Below, in pieces: positions 34,171 to 45,480 of a stretch of 64,000 nucleotides of DNA. Both the position numbers and the translations under genes were made by a program. Source of the DNA: Girardinichthys multiradiatus (Eukaryota > Chordata > Actinopteri > Cyprinodontiformes > Goodeidae). The notes under the pieces were generated by a model, which saw only the letters and a list, made by a program, of their open reading frames with translations, searched no databases and was not told the origin of the DNA. Position 1 is the first letter of the stretch. The number at the start of each line of letters is the position of its first letter. The stretch covers positions 23,559,163-23,623,162 of the forward strand of contig NC_061811.1 of the NCBI RefSeq assembly GCF_021462225.1, given 5' to 3'.

Positions 34171-34814
34171 TATATCAAATGGACCAACGAACCAGGGAGA
34201 CAATCTGCAAGTGTAGTTTTAAGTGGGAAGTCAAATAGCCAAACCCCTTGTCCAGGTGGATATGAAGAGGGTCAAATGTGGATTCAATCAGCAATCTTTT
34301 TATTTTGGGCAAAGGTTTGTTGGAAAGCCACTTGGCTCTGATCCCATGTCTTTCGACAACGAAGAAGAAACATATTGAAACACTGAAACATATTCAGCCC
34401 ATGAGAGATGTTAGCTCCAAGTAGCAGGATTAGAAGCACACACACGTCCATATTTTTAAATATCTGGTTCATATGCTTGTACTGGCTAGTAGCCTGAGGA
34501 TTGAAACCGGAAGTGAGTCGAGCAAAAGTCTTTCTAAACGTGTGAGACAAATTGAGGGCCTCGTTTAGAAAGTTTCTCTGTGGGTATGCCATGGAGTCTA
34601 AAAATGTGTTTAATTAGAAGTTTAGCAGTTTTAGAAGCACATGGTAATTTAGAGAGGGTGAGAGCTGGTGAGCAATGATGTATCAGAGGGTGAGGACAGG
34701 CAGGTGAATATAGTGGAGATAGAAGTAAGGATTCTAATAGCAGTTACTAGGAACGCTGGCAGAGAGGCAATAGAGAGAATGAGGGGGATCCAGGGAGATA
34801 TTCTCCACACAGAC

Positions 34815-35150
34815 GCTAGGAACCAGGTAGTAAACAGTACACCAAGCTTTAAAATTTTCATAGCACAGAGCAATCCATCATTTAAAAATGGAAAAATAAG
34901 GCACCTACAAACATGGTAGGACATGACCGTCCATCTTAATTGGCAGGTCGAAGAAGGGGAGGATTAAACCAAGAAACAACCAAGAGGTCAATGGTAACCT
35001 TGGAGGAGCTGCAAAGATCCAGAACTGAGGTTGGAGAAAACAAAACACTATGTGTGGCAGGGAGGGTTTAGATCAAAGCATATTCTTTAGCTCCAATGGC
35101 CTTCTTAAAGACATCCATTCGAGAATCTATTGTGTTGGTGTTTGTCCCTT
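34815..35150 (+). mobile_element. Tc1-like fossil, internal fragment
   Basis: 'gagcaatccatcatttaaaa' with 'atggaaaaataaggcac', 'catgaccgtccatctta', 'aaccaagaggtcaatggtaa' and 'tttagatcaaagcatattct' follow the order of the old fish Tc1 transposase gene. A large internal deletion lies between the last two blocks. Confidence 0.65.
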
Positions 35151-36469
35151 AAAATAGAAATAAAATAAAATAAAAACTGATAGATGTATATTTAACAGAT
35201 ATATTTAAGTCCTTTTCATCATACTTTGTTTACTTAAATCAACTATATAGCTGTAATAATTTATTATTTTTGCAATTCTGTGCATTTATGTGTAATGTTC
35301 TTAATTATTGGAATTAAGAAAAAGTGTATATTCTGATTTCTTTTTTGTTTTTGTATTTGGGTTAGGAACAACTAAATAATGTTTAAGATAAAAAAAAAAA
35401 ATCTGTTCTAAAGTACTTGAGTATTTGCAATGAATAAGCCCCATGGTGTTTTTCTTCTGCTAAAACAACGGCCTTTGATGCATGAAAGGATAAAAGCCAC
35501 AGAGTCCATTATCTAAAACACAATGGCTGCTGCTTGGTAGCTAGTGACAACAGCTGAATCACATGCATTTTACATGGTTGCACAGACTGCTGCTGACATT
35601 ACTACATTGTTTTACTTGAATTTCTGAATACATTGAAATATAAGATATTAGAAACAGACCAAAATGACAATACTAAACTCACAATCCTACAGTTTCGGAC
35701 ACATATAGATATTTAAGTGTTTAATTATTTATTTGTTCTTGTGCCTGTCAAATTTATCTTGAAATTTGATTGGTTAACCGTTAAGTTCATTTATGACCAA
35801 TTATATTTAGAAGACCACTGACACTGACTGGTACACATGACAAATAAAATAAAATCATGATGTGCAAAACAATAAAACATTTAATTTCTTGTATATTTTT
35901 ATAAATAATCTGTTTTCAATTTTAATTAATTTCAGAAATAATGTAACGATTCTTTTGTGCTTTAAATTGTGACACATTTTGACATTCATTTTCTGAGTCT
36001 GAAATTTGAAACTTTAAAATCCAAAACAGACACAGGCAGATAATAAAGCTATAGCCAAAACACAGAAACATGCCAGCCACATTTACAGCGTAATCAACTT
36101 ATCGGTTCAGTAACTCAAACCAGGATCCTTTTTGCAATAACCTCGAAAGACCTATCCACCCTCTCTAAACCTATTTCATCTCATTTTAAACCCTTGTCTG
36201 ATATCCCCCGCCCCCTCGTCCTCAAGTCTCAGCAGCCTACTTCTCTTTTATCTGTACACACTGCAACACCAGCTTTTTCTTATTCCCTGCTACCTTCTAA
36301 ACAGTCTGCACTATTTCGACCCTTCACCAGTGATTGTACATTGACCCTATAAAAAACATTACATAGCAAAAAATACAAAAACCAACAACAACAAAAAAAA
36401 AGAAAACAAATCATTCATGGATTTTTAAAAAGCTAAATGTATTAACAAGTGGGCCTATTTTTATGTACT
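35151..36469. other. AT-rich spacer, no gene seen
   Basis: Only AT-rich sequence, plus a pyrimidine-rich stretch at 36150-36320 without coding evidence. Confidence 0.45.
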
Positions 36470-36850
36470 TTCTAATAAACCTACCCTTATAAACGCATAT
36501 AAGTAATCAATAATAATGTTTTCAATTAGGCTGCTAACACTTTCACTTGTGAGCAATATAAAGGCAGCCATAAGAGACTTTTCAAAAATAAATGGAGGCA
36601 CCTTGAAATAAGAAACAATGAATATGTAGAGGTGGGCAACACTTTAAAAACAAGACTATTCTTGAATGAGGCTTTCAAAGTAATTAATAATTAATCTGTT
36701 AACACTTTATAAACCAGTTAGGAGCAGTTCAAAGGCTGCCATTTTAAAAGAAGACTATCCTTACAAAGTGTTTATAGCATAATAAATGGTTTAAGGGATA
36801 AACTAGTTGTTAATAAGATGAGTATTATTATTGCAAATAAGTGCCAAATT
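36470..36850. repeat. AT-rich repeat with recurring 'aacactttataaa' motifs (possible MITE)
   Basis: Related motifs such as 'ctaacactttcactt', 'caacactttaaaaac' and 'ttaacactttataaacc', with 'cttataaacg' and 'ttacaaagtgtttatag' in the opposite sense, suggest a small palindromic non-autonomous element. Boundaries are not resolved. Confidence 0.3.
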
Positions 36851-38324
36851 ATTTTATTATTATTTAGGTAAACAAACTAAAGGTAAAAAAATAAAAATCT
36901 AGCTCTGTAAGGAAAAAAAAATTAAGTTAGACTTACATGAACTGTATCATTAATAATGCAACATGGCCTATGCTTCCTCAGTGAATGCCAGACCTTTGTG
37001 GAGACATTCAAACATGTCTAAGTTTAAAGAGATTACTTTTTACCCTGAGCAGCAACCCACTCCTTTCCCACTGACAACTGCACGACACCTCCAGCAGCAC
37101 AACGAATTTAAACTCCTTCCAAATTCCACCGTTAGGCTGACATGTGAGATGCAGGCTTTAAGTCAGCAAAGCGAGCCTCAAAAAGCTGCCGTGGAGCGGA
37201 TGGAAGGAGATTATGGCCTCATCTCAGCGATACAGGGCTGAAATGCTGACAGTCAAAGCAATGCAAAGCGTCACGCTTTCTGATGCATAAAGTTTGGAAG
37301 TTCATTACCCTGCATATCATCACTGAGCACACTGAGGACCCTGGAGGTCTCTGCATCACTCTTGCTTCTGTCCCTCCTCCTTTTTTGCTTTAACACCATC
37401 TTATTTCCTTCTTGTCTCGCTCCCTCATTTTCTTTGTGCTGCTGAAGATGAAAGACTGGGGAGCAGAAAGTCATCATTATACATCTAAAATCCCTAAATG
37501 TGACATGGTTTGGCCTGTCAAGCACAATAATGGCCATTTACTCAGACTGCAAAACCCACACAAAAAATCTACACTTGAGATACAGTACATTTCAATGCAC
37601 AATTTTTCTATAGATACCAATGACTGCTGCATATGAAGCTCTAAATATGTACTTTTCTCTATAAAGATAAAGGCAAATATGTACACATCAGAAAACTAAA
37701 TTAAGGCATCCCTTCCCTTGCCTAAAACACCTGCATGACCCCATGACTCAGAGCCTTCGCCTTCACATCGCCATGGCGACACCACTCCTCTCACCAGGCA
37801 CCACGGTCACCCACTCAGGCAAGCTCATTAGGGCTTTTGTCACGTTGGCTAAGTTGCTTCTGGGTGTCTTTGAAGATGACACTGTGTGTGCGTTACAATG
37901 AATATGTGTGTCTGTGTGGCCTCATTATGTGTAAATACATGAGAGTGTGTGTGTAAAGATAATTACGGACGAGCAGATGCACTGAGCCAGTATTGTAGTT
38001 TTACTGCATCTTGATACTCAGCCTCCCATCTTTCACAAACACGTTTATGAGTAGAATAAGGTTTCCTATTTAAAACAACCCACCTTATCCCAACCTCAGC
38101 CCCTCACCAGAGGAAGGTTATGAAAGATTGATTGATTCAAAGTATTTCCAGACATCACTTACCTATCGATAGCAGTAACATCTGCGGATATACTGAAGAA
38201 TGAAACAAGACAGTAAGGTTTTTAAATGAAAATCAGACCTGCACAAGGCTTTTATTAAAGCCATTTGATGCCCATGACTTGTCTCATTCAGAAAAAATTA
38301 ACAGGGTTATAACTTCAATAACAC
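36851..38324. other. Spacer with possible regulatory sequence
   Basis: No gene. 36963-37241 is open for 92 codons without a domain. 37690-37900 is GC-richer, with a palindromic X-box match. TG-rich tracts lie near 37880-37960. Confidence 0.4.
37767..37780. promoter_or_regulatory. X-box (RFX) consensus match
   Basis: ATCGCCATGGCGAC fits RYYNYY-N2-RRNRAC fully, with a palindromic core. A single site can occur by chance, and no nearby transcription start is visible. Confidence 0.3.
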
Positions 38325-38745
38325 ACATATTCGGTCCTTTGCAAAATATTAATACCCTTTTATCAGATTTTGTTATGTAACAGCCACGAACTGAACTGTG
38401 TCCTTTTTGGAAGTCAATATGAAGTCATGCATAGATGTGAAATAAAAAAAAACAAAAAACTTAGCTTTCTTTTTTTCTTAAATGAAACTTGCAAAAACTG
38501 CATACATTCAGAATCACCCCCCTTTGGTCTGATGCTGCTAAATAAAATCCAGTGAAATTAATTGCCTTTACATGTTACCCAGTTAATAAATAGAGTTTAT
38601 CTGTTTAAAATTTAATTTTCCTACAAATACAGATGTTCTGTGTAGGACTCAGACGTTTGCAAGAGAATATTAGTGAAAAAAACAGCATCATGAAGACCAA
38701 GGAATGCATCAGACAGGTCAGCCACAAAGTTGTGGAAAGGTCCAA
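38325..38745 (+). mobile_element. Tc1-like fossil, 5' part
   Basis: Decayed terminus 'ggtcctttgcaaaatattaa', then 'ctaaataaaatccagtgaaa', 'gttaataaatagagttt', 'aacagcatcatgaagaccaa' and 'catcagacaggtcagc'. This is the same family and order as the fossil at 19645-22035, ending in the 5' region of its transposase gene. Confidence 0.7.
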
Positions 38746-40297
38746 TGAGGCCCTGTGACTGACTCTACTCTGTTTTTTGTTTTTAATTTGATTTTTCAGG
38801 ATATTGATGTATATACATATATAAGTATATATATATATATTCTACTGGTGCTGTGTAGTTCAAGTTTTATATTGTGGAATTTTTATTATGAAACTTGTAT
38901 TTTTAGAGGTCCTGTGAGTGCTATGTGCAGTTTTAATTTGTCTGCATTGTCTTGTGAACGTTCAGAAATGAACCACTTTTAGATGTGATTAAGTATTTTC
39001 CCTTTTAAATGTGTAAGTGGTTCAGCCCATGGCCTATTTGGGCTCTGGTTTAACCAGTCAGCAAGCACTATCCACATCCCCTTGAATGCTGATTGGTCAG
39101 CCTATGTATGTGTGAATATGTGATTGGTTTATTTGATTTTTTTTTTTTCATGTTACACTTACTTATTTTAACATCAACCATTTGGTGTTTTCTAATTATC
39201 CTGCTTTCTTTACTGAAAGTTCCATTAGTTAAACATAGATATATGTGGTATCCACAGAAATGCTACAATCTTAGCTAAAAGCCGATATAAACCATTTCTG
39301 CCAACACCAAAAATGAGTTAAAACTAAAGGCAGTTGAAGCCGAAAATAAACAAAGTTCACCAAATGACTCGATCTCAGCCTTTCACCACACGGCTGCTAC
39401 ATACACAACCAGCCTGTCTGTTGTAAGCAGAGAGCTCACAGATTCCAAAAAATACCTTTGGTCACAATCCACCCAGGTTTTACTCAACCAGCAGCAAAGG
39501 AAGGCCTGAATTATCACTTCCATTTGAAAAACATAATTATTAACATACTGACTGTTTAGATAAGAGTATGTCATTTCTCAGAAAAATTAAGTTAGATTTG
39601 TGCATGTTGTTTTAAGCTCAAACTTCACAAAACCCCTTTGTGCTTATTACTGAGCAGGTAAAAAGCAAAGAATTCATTATAAAATTCTTTTGTGTTTTTA
39701 ATTAAATAAAAAACAGATTATGGCCCTTGTGTTATGACCCACTGCCTTACCTGTTTTGGTGGACTACCAGTGTCTCCTACATAATTCTCTTGTTTACAAG
39801 ACAGAAAGATAGCAGTTTAGAAACTCCACCCATGGAAACTAAAGAAGTGCAACACATCACTAAGGTAACTAAGGTAGTTTAGCATGCAAAGAGTCTAGAG
39901 TGGAAGGTGTGTTAAGCATTACTAACATCTAACTAAATAGCATCTAACTAGCATCACTTCAGCCGAACTAACTGGCTGAAACAGCTCACCCTTATTCTTA
40001 ACACTGACAGTCAATATTCATCTGTCTTCTCAGCCTGTGTCTGTATATCAAAATCAAAAGAACAATAAGTACCTGTCTTAAACAACAGCTTCATATTTGT
40101 AATAATTCATATTTTTGTAGACAGCAGAAAACATGCAGTTGTAAGAGGAAGGAAGCCGATTGTAAGCTATTATGAATATGATGCTTTCTGTAAGCACTTG
40201 TATTGGTGAAAAGTCTGATAGCTAAGTGAAATAAACAGAGCCTGCTCCATATAGGGGCTGGTCAAAGACTTTGCAGTTTGCAGTACTGCTGCATGTA
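38746..40297. other. AT-rich spacer, no gene seen
   Basis: Short frames only, with a TA-rich stretch at 38807-38840. Confidence 0.5.
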
Positions 40298-40497
40298 CAG
40301 GTCCTTCTCAAAATATTAGCATATTGTGATAAAGTTCATTATTTTCCATAATGTCATGATGAAAATTTAACATTCATATATTTTAGATTCATTGCACACT
40401 AACTGAAATATTTCAGGTCTTTTATTGTCTTAATACGGATGATTTTGGCATACAGCTCATGAAAACCCAAAATTCCTATCTCATAAAATTAGCATAT
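40298..40497. repeat. Left terminal inverted repeat, Tc1 copy 2
   Basis: 200 bp; starts CAGGTCCTTCTCAAAATATT and ends AATTAGCATAT. Confidence 0.92.
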
Positions 40498-40625
40498 CAT
40501 TAAAAGGGTCTCTAAACGAGCTATGAACCTAATCATCTGAATCAACAAGTTAACTCTAAACACCTGCAAAAGATTCCTGAGGCCTTTAAAACTCCCAGCC
40601 TGGTTCATCACTCAAAACCCCAATC

Positions 40626-41630
40626 ATGGGTAAGACTGCCGACCTGACTGCTGTCCAGAAGGCCACTATCGACACCCTCAAGCAAGAGGGTAAGACACAG
40701 AAAGACATTTCTGAACGAATAGGCTGTTCCCAGAGTGCTGTATCAAGGCACCTCAGTGGAAAGTCTGTGGGAAGGAAAAAGTGTGGCAGAAAACACTGCA
40801 CAATGAGAAGAGGTGACCGGACCCTGAGGAAGATTGTGGAGAAGGGCCGATTCCAGACCTTGGGGGACCTGCGGAAGCAGTGGACTGAGTCTGGAGTAGA
40901 AACATCTAGAGCCACCGTGCACAGGCGTGTGCAGGAAATGGGCTACAGGTGCCGCATTCCCCAGGTCAAGCCACTTTTGAACCAGAAACAGCGGCAGAAG
41001 CGCCTGACCTGGGCTACAGAGAAGCAGCACTGGACTGTTGCTCAGTGGTCCAAAGTACTTTTTTCGGATGAAAGCAAATTCTGCATGTCATTCGGATATC
41101 AACGTGCCAGAGTCTGGAGGAAGACTGGGGAGAAGGAAATGCCAAAATGCCAGAAGTCCAGTGTCAAGTACCCACAGTCAGTGATGGTCTGGGGTGCCGT
41201 GTCAGCTGCTGGTGTTGGTCCACTGTGTTTTATCAAGGGCAGGGTCAATGCAGCTAGCTATCAGGAGAATTTGGAGCACTTCATGCTTCCATCTGCTGAA
41301 AAGCTTTATGGAGATGAAGATATCATTTTTCAGCACGACCTGGCACCTGCTCACAGTGCCAAAACCACTGGTAAATGGTTTACTGACCATGGTATCACTG
41401 TGCTCAATTGGCCTGCCAACTCTCCTGACCTGAACCCCATAGAGAATCTGTGGGATATTGTGAAGAGAACGTTGAGAGACTCAAGACCCAACACTCTGGA
41501 TGAGCTAAAGGCCACTATCGAAGCATCCTGGGCCTCCATAAGACCTCAGCAGTGCCACAGGCTGATTGCCTCCATGCCACGCCGCATTGAAGCAGTCATT
41601 TCTGCAAAAGGATTCCCGACCAAGTATTGA
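40626..41630 (+). CDS. Tc1-family DD34E transposase, 334 aa, apparently intact
   Basis: A cut-and-paste transposase that binds the terminal repeats and inserts at TA. The length is typical of the family (about 340). Residues 1-50 carry the first helix-turn-helix (SQSAVSRHLSGKS), then a GRKKCGRK basic linker (50-56) that could also serve in nuclear import, then a second DNA-binding fold (about 60-110). The catalytic domain has D148 (LFSDES), D238 (FQHDLAP) and E273 (NPIENLWD) with 34 residues between the last two, plus the SVMVWGAVSAAG glycine block. MGKTADLTAV is the first Met in frame and matches the sister copy. No stop or frameshift. The frame lies between the terminal repeats with short untranslated flanks, and the host would supply any promoter. 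Confidence 0.95.
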   Translation: MGKTADLTAVQKATIDTLKQEGKTQKDISERIGCSQSAVSRHLSGKSVGRKKCGRKHCTMRRGDRTLRKIVEKGRFQTLGDLRKQWTESGVETSRATVHRRVQEMGYRCRIPQVKPLLNQKQRQKRLTWATEKQHWTVAQWSKVLFSDESKFCMSFGYQRARVWRKTGEKEMPKCQKSSVKYPQSVMVWGAVSAAGVGPLCFIKGRVNAASYQENLEHFMLPSAEKLYGDEDIIFQHDLAPAHSAKTTGKWFTDHGITVLNWPANSPDLNPIENLWDIVKRTLRDSRPNTLDELKATIEASWASIRPQQCHRLIASMPRRIEAVISAKGFPTKY

Positions 41631-41707
41631 GTGCATAACTGTACATGATTATTTGAAGGCTGACATTTTTTGTATTAAAAACACTTTTCTTTTATTGGTC
41701 GGATTAA

Positions 41708-41907
41708 ATATGCTAATTTTGTGAGATAGGAATTTTGGGTTTTCATGAGCTGTATGCCAAAATTATCCGTATTAAGACAATAAAAGGCCTGAAATATTTC
41801 AGTTAGTGTGCAATGAATCTAAAATATTAGAATGTTAAATTTTCATCATGACATTATGGAAAATAATGAACTTTATCACAATATGCTAATATTTTGAGAA
41901 GGACCTG
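41708..41907. repeat. Right terminal inverted repeat, Tc1 copy 2
   Basis: Inverted partner of 40298-40497, followed by TA. Confidence 0.92.
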
Positions 41908-41909
41908 TA

Positions 41910-42535
41910 GTACTGCACGTCCTACAGTCCTCTACAGCAACCACAGAACAAGTTGCTGGAAATAAAGAACCATATTTCAGTTAGCAATAAGGCAATGTGT
42001 CTTTTTGTTGTCTGTCAACCACACCTGCTCCTCTATTGTTATCATCTGTATTTCTAAGCCCTTAAAGACCCAAGTCGTAAAACTACTTTCTGTTTATTTC
42101 TCATGTATTCTCTGACAAAGGCGTCCATGGCTTTAGAGTGGATTTGCTGTGACTCTGTCTCTTTGAGGTCCCAGTGAACGGATGCTCTGATACCCTCAGA
42201 ATGGCCTGGGAGCTTGTCAGCAGGCTACCTGTCAGCACGTAGCCACGCTGGGAGCATTTGATGTACTCTATGAGCATGGGAGGACAGATGGGATGAGGAA
42301 AGAAACAGGTGAAAGTGGATGGAAAAGGTCAAGATAACTCAAGCATCAAGGGAAGGAAACTGGTCACATTTCTTACATTATTTATTTAGTACATTTTTGC
42401 ATAGATAGAAATAAAAAAGAGAGTGTATTCACATCCAGCACCAAATTGTTAACTGTACTGGCTATCTTTATAAATTTCTAAAGCTATTTTTGTGATCACC
42501 TTATTTTTGAAAATTATAAAACATGTTATATTTAT
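41910..42535. other. Spacer, no gene seen
   Basis: No frame or repeat boundary supportable. Confidence 0.45.
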
Positions 42536-42665
42536 ACGGTGTATGAATGTGTGAGCGTTAGTGAGTGCAATTGGGTGAATGTGGCTCTAGTGTAAAGCGC
42601 TTTGAGCGGTCTGTATGACTGGAAAAGCGCTTTATAAGTTCAGTCCATTTACCATTTTACCATTT
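42536..42665 (+). repeat. Teleost repeat with 'aaagcgctttgag...' and ACCATT tail
   Basis: 'ggtgaatgtggctctagtgt', 'aaagcgctttgagcggtc', 'aaaagcgctttata' and the tail 'ccatttaccattttaccatt' form a common fish retroposon-like 3' end. The 5' part is not identified. Confidence 0.6.
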
Positions 42666-43892
42666 CTCCACAACTGCATTAGTTTTTATATTTCCAATAA
42701 ATACAATACATGCAATTAGGTTACAGCAGCCAGGTATGTAAGTATTCATTGCAAGCATAATATTAAAAGCAGAGAAGCAGGCAACATTTTGTCATTGTTT
42801 CTTTTCTCTTGACCCTTTTCAGAAATGTTGCTGCTCTCTCTGTCTAGGCTGCAATGAAGGAGGAAAAATGTCCCTTAGTGCTTTAGAATGCCTGCATTCA
42901 CGGTGTCCTCATTAAATGTACAGAAATTGCTGTATCACACAGCTGTATACCCCATTATTCTTACTTGCATTGCATTTGTACTCTGCTGGGAGCCTCTTTG
43001 TAATGCTCTTCCACTTGGCACATTTTATAGTTAAGCAGTCATACCATACAAATGATGAACCTTAAAGTCATTTTGGTGGAACCATCAGAAGTACAAATGC
43101 CCATTTATTCTGTATGTCTTGCATACAGTAGAAACATTTTTCAAAGTAGAAAAATGTTCGCCACAGCCCCACACATAATTAGCTAAAACAAAGGAGTCGG
43201 GTGATAGACCTCAGCTTTCTGGTGCTCTGGGAGTGCTCCAGCCGCTCTAGGGGCACTGCACCATTTGTTGCCCTAATTAAGAATTCATTGGCCACTAATG
43301 ATGAGTTCTGACATCCATTTCCTCCACTTTTGCCTTCCTTACGGCGTAGTAAATCAGCCCGAATTGATAAGCTTGATGCACAGGTGCACATTGGGAGTGT
43401 AAATGTTACACCATTGAATGCGAAAGAAAGAGGCGGAACTACATGGGAAGGACAAATGTGAGGAGGTAGGAGAAAGAAGGTAGCGCAGAAAAGAAAAATA
43501 TAGAGGCGGGGGTAAGAAAGAGATCAAACTGAGAGGAGGGGTAAATAAGAAATACAGTAGCCTTCACTAAAACGTGCAATGTGAGGAGCCATAGTGTAAG
43601 GTTGCCATTAATGTGGGACCTTGGGGGATGCCTCTGACTGATAACATATTTTACTGTCTGTCTGAGCTCTGCTATCATCTGCAATGCACCATTTTCATCT
43701 CAGTTGGAGACAGGGACACCACTAATCTGTCTCTGAGGTGCCACTTAAATCTCTGCATTCCCCAGATATTGGAAAACCGAATCTGGCCATATCTATTTTT
43801 AGCAGCGCATGGACAGCTATTCACTGCCACTGTTTTTCAACCTATGTTTGCTACAGTTGGTTTAATCCAGAACTAGTTTGGGCAAAAGATTT
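42666..43892. other. Spacer, no gene seen
   Basis: Short frames only. 43255-43390 ('ccctaattaagaattcattg' and following) has homeodomain-type AT motifs in an otherwise mixed-composition stretch and is a weak conserved-element candidate. Confidence 0.4.
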
Positions 43893-44345
43893 GGGTTGAT
43901 GCATTTTTTTCATACCCCCTGAACATTTTCTTATATTACAACCTCAAATTCTGAAGCATTTTATTAGGAGTTCAAGTTTTTTAGTGAACTGTTCCATTGT
44001 AGCTTTGGGTATAGGAATAGGTCATTGACCTGCTAGAAGGTTAATCTCTGCCCCAGTCTTTACAGCCTCTAACAGGCATTCTTCCAGGAATGTGCTATAT
44101 TTGGCTCCATCCATCTTAACATCAACTCTGCCCAGCATCCCTGTACCTGCTATAGAAAAGATTCCCCAAAGGATGATGATACCTCCACTATGTTTCATTG
44201 TGTGTATGGAGCATTCAGGGTGGTCTGCAGTTATAATTTTCTACCCCTGTCCCCCACCCCCAGAAAAAAACTAGTTTTACATGTAAGCCCAAAGGTTAAA
44301 TTTAAAGGTCAGTATACTGATGCCCCCTTTTCCTGCAGATGGCTG
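43893..44345 (-). mobile_element. Tc1-like fossil, C-terminal part
   Basis: Decayed terminus 'tcataccccctgaacatttt', then in reverse orientation 'taatctctgccccagtctt', 'ggctccatccatcttaacat', 'actctgcccagcatccctgt' and 'atgatgatacctccactatg'. It is collinear with the family segment seen at 3905-4090. Confidence 0.7.
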
Positions 44346-45042
44346 AAAATTAACAGATATATTCCTCAGCAGAAGCACGTCCTGCAGCACAGACAATGTC
44401 AGCTTATTTAAACTGCCACAGCTTTCCTGTTCGCTGGACATGCTTGGGTAAATATGAGCAGGACAGATTGCTCATTCACGCAACACGGTGACAAAGACAA
44501 ATCCTTCAATGTCTCCTGCTTGCACATCCACATCCAAATGCAGCAAGCAAACAAGCCACCGACTCATACACGTTTTGCTCAGCATGATAGATGGGAAAAG
44601 ACATAAAGGTCAGCAGTCAGCAGGGCTTCACTTAGACAGGACTCGGATTCTTTTACATCACCTTGACTTAGACGATGGAGCTGACCCAAACAGATATTTT
44701 CAACTGTCACTGCACTGCAAAATGCAATACAGGTCAGCAACTGTTTCAAAGAGGTAGTGCTCTTAATGGCCTCCTGTATCCCCAGTATTATTTACCCCGA
44801 ACTGTGCAGTCCATTGTCTCAACCAAGATATTGCTCAATTTCAACCCCTATGTGGCTGGTGGTTGGGAATGACTAATACATTTTTCTCATACCTGTTTGA
44901 AGCTCAGCATACCTGTGCTGGAATATCTTTCCTTTCAGTGGAAGTATAATAATGCATGTCCCATTCTAAGCCAACACTCATTAAAGGGTTAGCATACCTG
45001 TTGACTAGAGATGGAAAATGTCCAATCTCCCTTTTTGTGAAT

Positions 45043-45044
<2 letters not shown>

Positions 45045-45088
<44 letters not shown>

Positions 45089-45105
45089 TGTGTGTGTGTG
45101 TGTGT
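45045..45105. repeat. Compound (TA)n-(TG)n microsatellite
   Basis: About 20 TA units (45045-45085) followed by about 9 TG units. Confidence 0.95.
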
Positions 45106-45357
45106 CACACCATGGGTCTTAAAACAAACTTTATTGATACTTTAAGACAAAAACTAAGTGATTACACAGTTTCATCTTTTTAAAGCATCTTATATAACAG
45201 ATTGGTGCACTTAGCAGGGATAACCTTACTTAAACATATGTCCCTGCGCATCCGGTAGCATGTAAATAACTTAACTCTGAGGTCTCCACAATATATCCCA
45301 ATTTAGCATGTTTTGGCTGGTTGTTCTATCTGAAACATGTGATTCATTTTTCACTCA

Positions 45358-45480
45358 GGATCGGGTGATGGCTGAGTGGTTAAGAAGTATCTTTCAACAC
45401 AAAAATTAGAGTTCTAATTTCCAGTCCTGGGTTGGGCAGAAGAGTGGAAACATTTTACCTGGAGAGTATAGTGCTGTGAA
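45358..45480 (+). repeat. Possible tRNA-Ser/Leu-like SINE head
   Basis: 'gatggctgagtggttaagaa' matches an A-box-like tRNA segment (TGGCNNAGTGGTTA), followed about 40 bases on by a poor B-box. The fold is not tRNA-like throughout, so it is at most a decayed SINE. Confidence 0.3.

Larger units (their letters stand above)
32020..34670 (-). pseudogene. Gypsy-type pol remnant (integrase C-terminal half), split by a Tc1-like element
   Basis: The minus strand, reading from 34670, gives [42 protein letters not shown]-type and WAEY-like pieces, RKTWDQSQVAFQQTFAQNKK, and RLSPWFVGPFD at 34173. After the 2.1-kb insertion, SVANLNYHPHLCVHPIL continues at 32092-32020. This order is the catalytic core followed by the GPF-containing C-terminus of Ty3/gypsy integrases of fish. 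The pieces are in different frames with several stops. No LTR or upstream pol was identified. The insertion separates GPFD from the following module. Confidence 0.75.
40298..41907 (+). mobile_element. Complete Tc1-like transposon, copy 2
   Basis: 1610 bp between TA dinucleotides (40296-40297; 41908-41909), with inverted terminal repeats of 200 bp (40298-40497 and 41708-41907) that differ at only a few positions. The transposase frame is uninterrupted. Long terminal repeats with a repeated 'ttagcatat' at outer and inner positions fit the IR/DR subgroup. It is in inverted orientation to the copy at 20288-21855. All parts needed for transposition appear present. Confidence 0.95.

Noticed and set aside
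35151..36469. Matrix-attachment or origin-like AT-rich region
   Set aside because: AT content alone is not evidence; nothing specific distinguishes it from other spacers here.
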